Origin: Cladophialophora immunda
Lineage: Eukaryota > Ascomycota > Eurotiomycetes > Chaetothyriales > Herpotrichiellaceae
Length of the DNA stretch: 64,000 nt
Assembly (NCBI RefSeq): GCF_000835495.1
Contig: NW_015622542.1
Span: 5,292,485 to 5,356,484, forward strand
Reading direction: 5' to 3'
This document shows, one piece after another, positions 59,150 to 64,000 of the stretch (its first letter is position 1; every line of letters begins with the position of its first letter). The position numbers and the translations under genes were made by a program. The notes below the pieces were generated by a model. The model did no database searches and was not told the origin of the DNA. It saw nothing but the letters and a program-made list of their open reading frames with translations.

Positions 59150-61481
59150 ATGACCATACGCGCAAGCCAACTTGCGGAGAAATACACCCAGATCCTAACT
59201 TCTATTCTTGGAGAGCCTGATGTGCGTAATCTCATAGAGAGCCATGTCAACAGATCTATGGACAGCATCGACAACGTCAATCCGGACTCTCTCGACGGAC
59301 ACATAGGAGCACTGTCCGAACGATCGGCCATTGAAATGATAAAGAAGTTCCCAAGTTTGCTCCAGGAACGGATACAGAGCCCGGCAATTCGGAATGCACC
59401 AAAGATGGATGATTGTAAGTCGAAACTCCCGTAATCCCTTGAGTATGCCTTCAGCTGATACCTAATCCTCTTCCCTGGACAAATATAGCTTGGCGTCCAG
59501 TATCAAAGCCCACCTATGGACAACCCCTTGGAGGGAATGACCCGGGGTACTTCAATAGCAGAAGCGCCGATTGGGGCTTGGGAACAAAATCCTCATTCGA
59601 AGGATCTCAAGCCTCAACCTTGGTCCCTGAACGCCAGGAGCCATATCAAGATCACGGAAGTCGCTATCCCTCGGACAATGAACCAAAGCGAGGTGTCGGG
59701 TTTTCCAAATCAGCTTTCATTCCTGAGAGACCACCGCCTACTCTACCACACCGAGGCGTTGAAATATCTAACTCACCGTTTATTTCTGGGGGACCAACAC
59801 ATACTCAATCACCCCGAGGTGTCAGGTCTTCTAACCCCCCGTTCATTTCAGGGAGATCACCAACATCTCAACCAACCGGAGGTGTCGAGTCTTCCAATCT
59901 ACTTTCTACTTCTAGGATACCACCGCCAGAAAACTCAAAACTCCGTCCCATTTCAGAATTGGACAAACGGAACCCGGAAAGCAACCGCAACAAGGCAGCC
60001 CAGATGACAGAGCCCGGCTCCACTACCGTAGACCCAGCCACATCATATCTTAGAGGACTGGATGCAAATGCAACGGGGACCCAAAGGGAGTTACCCACAA
60101 CATACAGGAGCCTTGGGCAGCCTTCATCTAACCATATAAGTTCTTCAACGCCGGCTTGGGGAAGTAATAATGGAGCATCTTCTTCGGAGACCAAACATTC
60201 AAGAACGCGCGAAGAGCCTCCTCTCAGCAGCCGATATGGGTCCCAATTTGAGGAAAGACCGCTCACCCCAGACAGTGAAACATCCGAGTCCGATATCGAG
60301 GAACAACCACTCACTAGTCTTTCCGATAATTCAGAACAAATATATGCGGAAGTGACCAGTTCTCTGCAGAAAAGTCAGGAGTACCTGTCAAACACCATAG
60401 AGAATACTGGACTCACAGAGTTCTACGGCAAGGATCACCCCAGGGTGCAGACCATCGCCGCGAACGCTGCTGCCAGGGCGGCCGATGTCTCAGCCAGATA
60501 TGAACTAACACCGAAGACCACCCTTGGAGCGATTAAACTCGCTCTGTACAACTTTGTGATCCTTTGTGGTAAGTTTGTACTCTACTCCGGAAGGCTCATC
60601 TGGTTTGCTTCTCTGGTTAATCGTGCTTCCCCAGATGATAGCGGTTCAATGAAAGAAGAAAATCGGATACCAGCATTGCAAGCTACTCTTAAGCGTGTCG
60701 TGGAAATAGCGACATTATTCGAAGACACCGGCATTTCTATCCGCTTTCTCAATTATAGGCGGGATTCGCGGCTTGACGACCTGAGACAGCCAGATGATAT
60801 CGTGCAGAAAGTCGCATGTGTCCAATGGAGAGGAATCACCCAACTCGGAATCAAGTTACATGACAAGATCATACAGCCTATGATCATTGATAAGGTAAAA
60901 CGGGGGACTTTTGAGACGCCTTTGATTGTGGTGATCATCACTGACGGCGAGGTAAGAAAGAAATACCGTTCCAAACTCCTCGGGGCTCTTAGTTGTGGTT
61001 TCCGCTCTCCCTTTCCTTCCCTTGCTCTTTTGTTGTAGGGGCCCGAGAAGCTATAGACGGTTCCAAATCTGAGACTGATCATCGCTATCACAGCCCTACG
61101 GTGAGGGTCGCGAAACGCTACGAGATAAGATTCGACAATGCAAACAGAACTTATCGGGCACAAATTTCGGAGACGGTTCGGTTGTCTTCATTATCTCACG
61201 AGTTGGAAGCAGTCCCCAGGCCTTGGGGTTTATTGGGGAGCTTGAAAATAGTCCAGGATTGGAGCAGATGGTCTATTGTTCCCCAGATCGATTAGACGAG
61301 AAGATGGCAATTTTGCAGCCAGCCGCTGGGAACACCAAGTATACAAAATATGTGAGTTCAGTTACGTTTTTCCTTTGTTCCAACTGCAAGGCCGAAAAGA
61401 TTCGCTCGCTGACTTTTCGCACATTGGTGGGAATAGTTGATTGAATTGTTTGTGGCTGCATTGGACAATCAGACAGGCTAG
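59150..61481 (+). CDS. von Willebrand A domain protein with novel N-terminal module
   Basis: The start at 59150 gives MTIRASQLAEKYTQIL. An N-terminal helical module (residues about 5-80) is followed by a disordered region (about 90-400) that contains four degenerate repeats of the type RGVxxSNxPFISG (DNA about 59690-59930). The vWA domain follows with the MIDAS motif DDSGSM, FLNYRRD, IVVIITDGE and FIISRVGSSPQALGFIGEL. An intron near 61351-61438 leads to the end LIELFVAALDNQTG. Introns also lie at about 59414-59489 and 60570-60634; the one or two introns between 60951 and 61162 are unresolved. Family knowledge: fungal vWA proteins bind ligands through Mg2+; the role here is unknown. Confidence 0.75.
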
Positions 61482-62187
61482 GGTACAAAGTTCGCGGGAC
61501 AATCATGACAGGGACACGACGAAATCGCTCAAAGTGCGACACTTTTGGAACGATCGGACGCTGCAAGGGGAAATGTTGGAACTATATCAAATGTAGCAAC
61601 TTCCCACAAAATCTGTAAAAGCCTTACAAAGTTGCATAACTGTCAGGTGTCACTGAAACAAAGGTGCAAGCCAAAGGGAAGTTGCTCATGATGAGGATCA
61701 GAAAGGAGTCATAGTAACTCTGTGAGTGCAAAGAATAGGGTGTGGATTGAGCTGTATTTGGGATCGTCATGATTCAATTGGCCTATATGCCCATATGAAA
61801 TTTTCTACTCGCATGGAAACTATCTACTCGCATGGAAACTATCTACTCACAAGGAAACTATCTACTCGTATGGAAACTATCTACTGGAAAAACAGTAGTG
61901 ATGGCAAAAAGCCGGTGTCACGCTTGCAAAATCCTCCACAATGAATCAGGGCACCAGTAGTGTCCTCCGTCCCGAAGCCTATCTCTTCATCTGAAGCTCT
62001 TTGTGTGGTCCCTTCCTCCAATCCATCTGCTCTTGCCCTCTGAGTCGTAAGTATTCGTAATTCGTAGCTGGTTGTTCGCGGTGATAGTCGCTTGATTGGT
62101 CGGTCTGGGTGTCACAGCGGCCAGTCATCTGGCCGTCCGACACGTCCCAGCCGGTGTCCAACAGAGACTCTACCACATTCTGCCTAG
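61482..62187. other. Convergent 3' spacer with tandem repeat
   Basis: 706 bp between the 3' ends of the vWA gene and its N-terminal-module relative. It contains a 19-bp tandem repeat (separate entry) and no recognised exon. Confidence 0.4.
61804..61879. repeat. Four tandem 19-bp units
   Basis: Units TCTACTCGCATGGAAACTA (twice, identical), TCTACTCACAAGGAAACTA and TCTACTCGTATGGAAACTA lie in direct succession, followed by the start of a fifth. A simple minisatellite in the 3' spacer. Confidence 0.95.
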
Positions 62188-62874
62188 CTAGTAGCTCGGG
62201 GGGCCGGTCTTGGAGCCGTTGGTTGTGCCTGTACTTGTTGCTGTGGTTATACTTGACCGTGAGGCTTCATGGGTGAGTGAATTGCGGCTGTTGCTGTCTT
62301 GTCTAGGTGTGGATTTCTTGGCTGCTTCGCTCCCGGAATGCTTTGTTGCCTCCTTGACCGGGAAATAATATGTCTGATCTGGCTCGGTCTTCGTGGAGCT
62401 GCTGTTGACGGATGGTTTGGCTGTCTGAACAGGAACCGGAGCCGGTGGGTAATAAGGCTCTGCCTTCGTAGAGTTGCCGTTGACGGGTGGTTTGGCTGTC
62501 TGAACAGGAACCGGAGCCTGTGGGTAGTAAGGCTCTGTCTTCGGTATGCCGCCGTTGGCGTATTGATCAGTCGTGTGACCCGCTACGGAAGAGTAGTTTT
62601 GAGTTCTAGTATTTAGAACATTTCCCGGTCGCTGGGCCAGTCTCTCTGCAAGCTTTGTCGGGAAGGAGCACGCGACTTTGATTGCATTCTCGTAGGCCAG
62701 GAGCTCGAGGTGCAACTCCAGGACGGAAGGGTCGATGTGCAGAATGTGTGAGTCCGCATCTTTCTGTTGAAGATGGCTATTGAGCAGAGTGACCAAGTCA
62801 GTGCTTTTCAACTTGCTGGTAAATTGACCAATGAATTTCTCTGTCAGATCTTGGGGGGAGATTGCGTGCGCCAT
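62188..62874 (-). CDS. Small protein sharing the vWA neighbour's N-terminal module
   Basis: A single exon of 228 residues from MAHAISPQDLTEKF; the ATG at 62874 is chosen because homology to the vWA protein begins there. Residues about 5-85 align with the first 80 residues of the vWA protein: L-x-EKF/Y, TSxL, SH, a P-x-x-L and the block AIxxxxxFPxxLxERL. The rest is low-complexity, with two copies of a roughly 27-residue repeat (PYYPQAPVPVQTAKPPVN and PYYPPAPVPVQTAKPSVN) and a Ser/Thr-rich tail. There is no vWA domain. It lies tail to tail with the vWA gene. Inference: a partner or a truncated duplicate; function unknown. Confidence 0.7.
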   Translation of the reverse strand: MAHAISPQDLTEKFIGQFTSKLKSTDLVTLLNSHLQQKDADSHILHIDPSVLELHLELLAYENAIKVACSFPTKLAERLAQRPGNVLNTRTQNYSSVAGHTTDQYANGGIPKTEPYYPQAPVPVQTAKPPVNGNSTKAEPYYPPAPVPVQTAKPSVNSSSTKTEPDQTYYFPVKEATKHSGSEAAKKSTPRQDSNSRNSLTHEASRSSITTATSTGTTNGSKTGPPSY

Positions 62875-64000
62875 GTTTAATGGAGTCGTGGCCGAGTTGA
62901 AGTATATAGATGTACGATGATGATTTTCGAAGCAGCTATCATTCAAAGAGGAGGAGATTGATGCCGAAGGAATGAGGCGTGATATTACAATATCGACATG
63001 GATTTATATGTCCGGGGTACGTACCAACATGAATACTCTAAACTTGAACCAGGAAGAGAAGGGTGACCTCGTGCAAATGATGCTTGCGACGTCAGCGAAG
63101 CAACCCATTCTGCTGAGGCTCATCCATAGCCCATACGGGACCACGTCTTTTTCAGGTCCTTGCGCAGGCGCGGGCTAAGGAAATTTACCAGCACAGAGTA
63201 TTTGGACAGCTCATCCCTCGACCCCGTGTTTGGTGACGACGCAATCTCTCTGCGAAGCTTAGCAGCGGCCTCTACCCTGAGCTCGCCATCGAAAGAGGTG
63301 TGCGGGCGCAAAAGTGGTGAGGCTGAAAATCGACTCAATTTCGGTTACTTGCAAAGCCATCGCTTAAGGATGATACGTGCATTCGGAATCTGACACGCTT
63401 CCTTCAAGGTAGTGGTTCTCTTGAGTCGTTGCAGTGCGCTGTCAGAGCACTCGCATGGGATCCAAAAGCTGCATATCCTAGGCGGCGGCCCCTGCGGGAT
63501 TGCTGCCTAAGGCCGCAGTATGTGTTCATGCGGGAGGAGTGTGGTCGCTTTTCATTGGGGAGCAATAACTGGTCAAGTACCGAGCTGCAGTGCCACCTCA
63601 CACGAGGGGGTGGTGGTTAGCTTCTACCGCGAACTTCTTCAACGGTGATAGTATAGAATATTTGGGCGCGAGTTGCTCGCCCAACTCATCACATTGGGCT
63701 CACCGGTTTGACGGATTCAATGCACGACGAGACAGGAATTTCTCCCATGAGCTTCCTATCCTCGAGAAACTATTGCACTGCCCCTTATCAAAAGTAAAAA
63801 CCAAGGTGTGGAAGGATCAGGCTGCTTGCTCATCGGTAGTTCTCGGTGGCTACTAGCAGTCCGTGAATGATCTACACATGTCAGAACAGTGAAGCGGTAG
63901 TCGACACCAACCGCCTGGAAGCTCGTGCCTCACTTTGGGAAGGTTTGGACCTTTTGCGATGCCAGTCCATATTCGTGTCGCTCTTCTCCTGACGAAGGTC
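62875..64000. other. Right end of window, no gene recognised
   Basis: 1126 bp. An open stretch on the minus strand (63120-63338) reads like protein (DELSKYSVLVNFLSPRLRK) but matches nothing I know and has no supporting exons. Nothing else stands out. Confidence 0.3.

Noticed and set aside
62972..63880. Several short open frames at the right end
   Set aside because: They overlap on both strands, have no splice-supported partners and match no family I recognise.

Overview
The window is nuclear DNA of a filamentous ascomycete (Pezizomycotina). Genes are split by many short introns (mostly about 45-100 bp) with GT..AG borders. The gene families are typical of that group: Zn(II)2Cys6 regulators, DHA1/TRI12/sugar MFS carriers, FAD monooxygenases, FAH-family hydrolases, GH43, and an alpha/beta-hydrolase-ankyrin protein. 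The species cannot be read from the sequence. I found no rRNA, tRNA, CRISPR array, intact transposon, PKS or NRPS. All exon joins below were made by eye from splice signals, reading phase and family similarity.

Region A (about 1-28.2 kb) looks like a catabolic gene cluster. It holds an SDR (cut by the window edge), a DHA1-type MFS carrier, an NTF2-like protein, two divergently transcribed paralogous regulators (one without a DNA-binding domain), a FAD monooxygenase fused to an FAH-family hydrolase, an aldo-keto reductase, a metal amidohydrolase, a cupin, a second FAH-family hydrolase, an SCPx-type thiolase, an acetoacetyl-CoA-synthetase-like ligase, a TRI12-type MFS carrier and a fumarylacetoacetase-like hydrolase. 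The thiolase and the ligase both end in the peroxisomal signal AKL. Many intergenic regions share a 9-bp palindrome, TCGGNCCGA, which I saw nowhere right of 26.6 kb. The inferred logic is import, ring hydroxylation, C-C hydrolysis of acyl-pyruvate/acetoacetate-type intermediates, then peroxisomal activation of acetoacetate (or a related keto acid) and thiolysis.

Region B (29.0-35.9 kb) encodes all three enzymes of bacterial-style hydantoin use: a hydantoinase, a D-carbamoylase-type nitrilase-family enzyme and an Asp/Glu/hydantoin racemase, next to an UNC93-like membrane protein.

Region C (36.8-52.6 kb) is mixed accessory metabolism: a 2-oxoglutarate/Fe oxygenase, an open reading frame that joins two complete Zn2Cys6 regulators head to tail, a secreted alpha/beta hydrolase, a sugar transporter divergent from an intracellular GH43 glycosidase, and a membrane-anchored amidase.

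Region D (53-64 kb) holds a secreted Thr-rich glycoprotein, a TPR relic, an alpha/beta hydrolase-ankyrin protein, a von Willebrand A protein and a neighbour that shares the vWA protein's uncharacterised N-terminal module. This part resembles the accessory regions where fungal NLR-related genes sit, but no NACHT or NB-ARC domain is visible.
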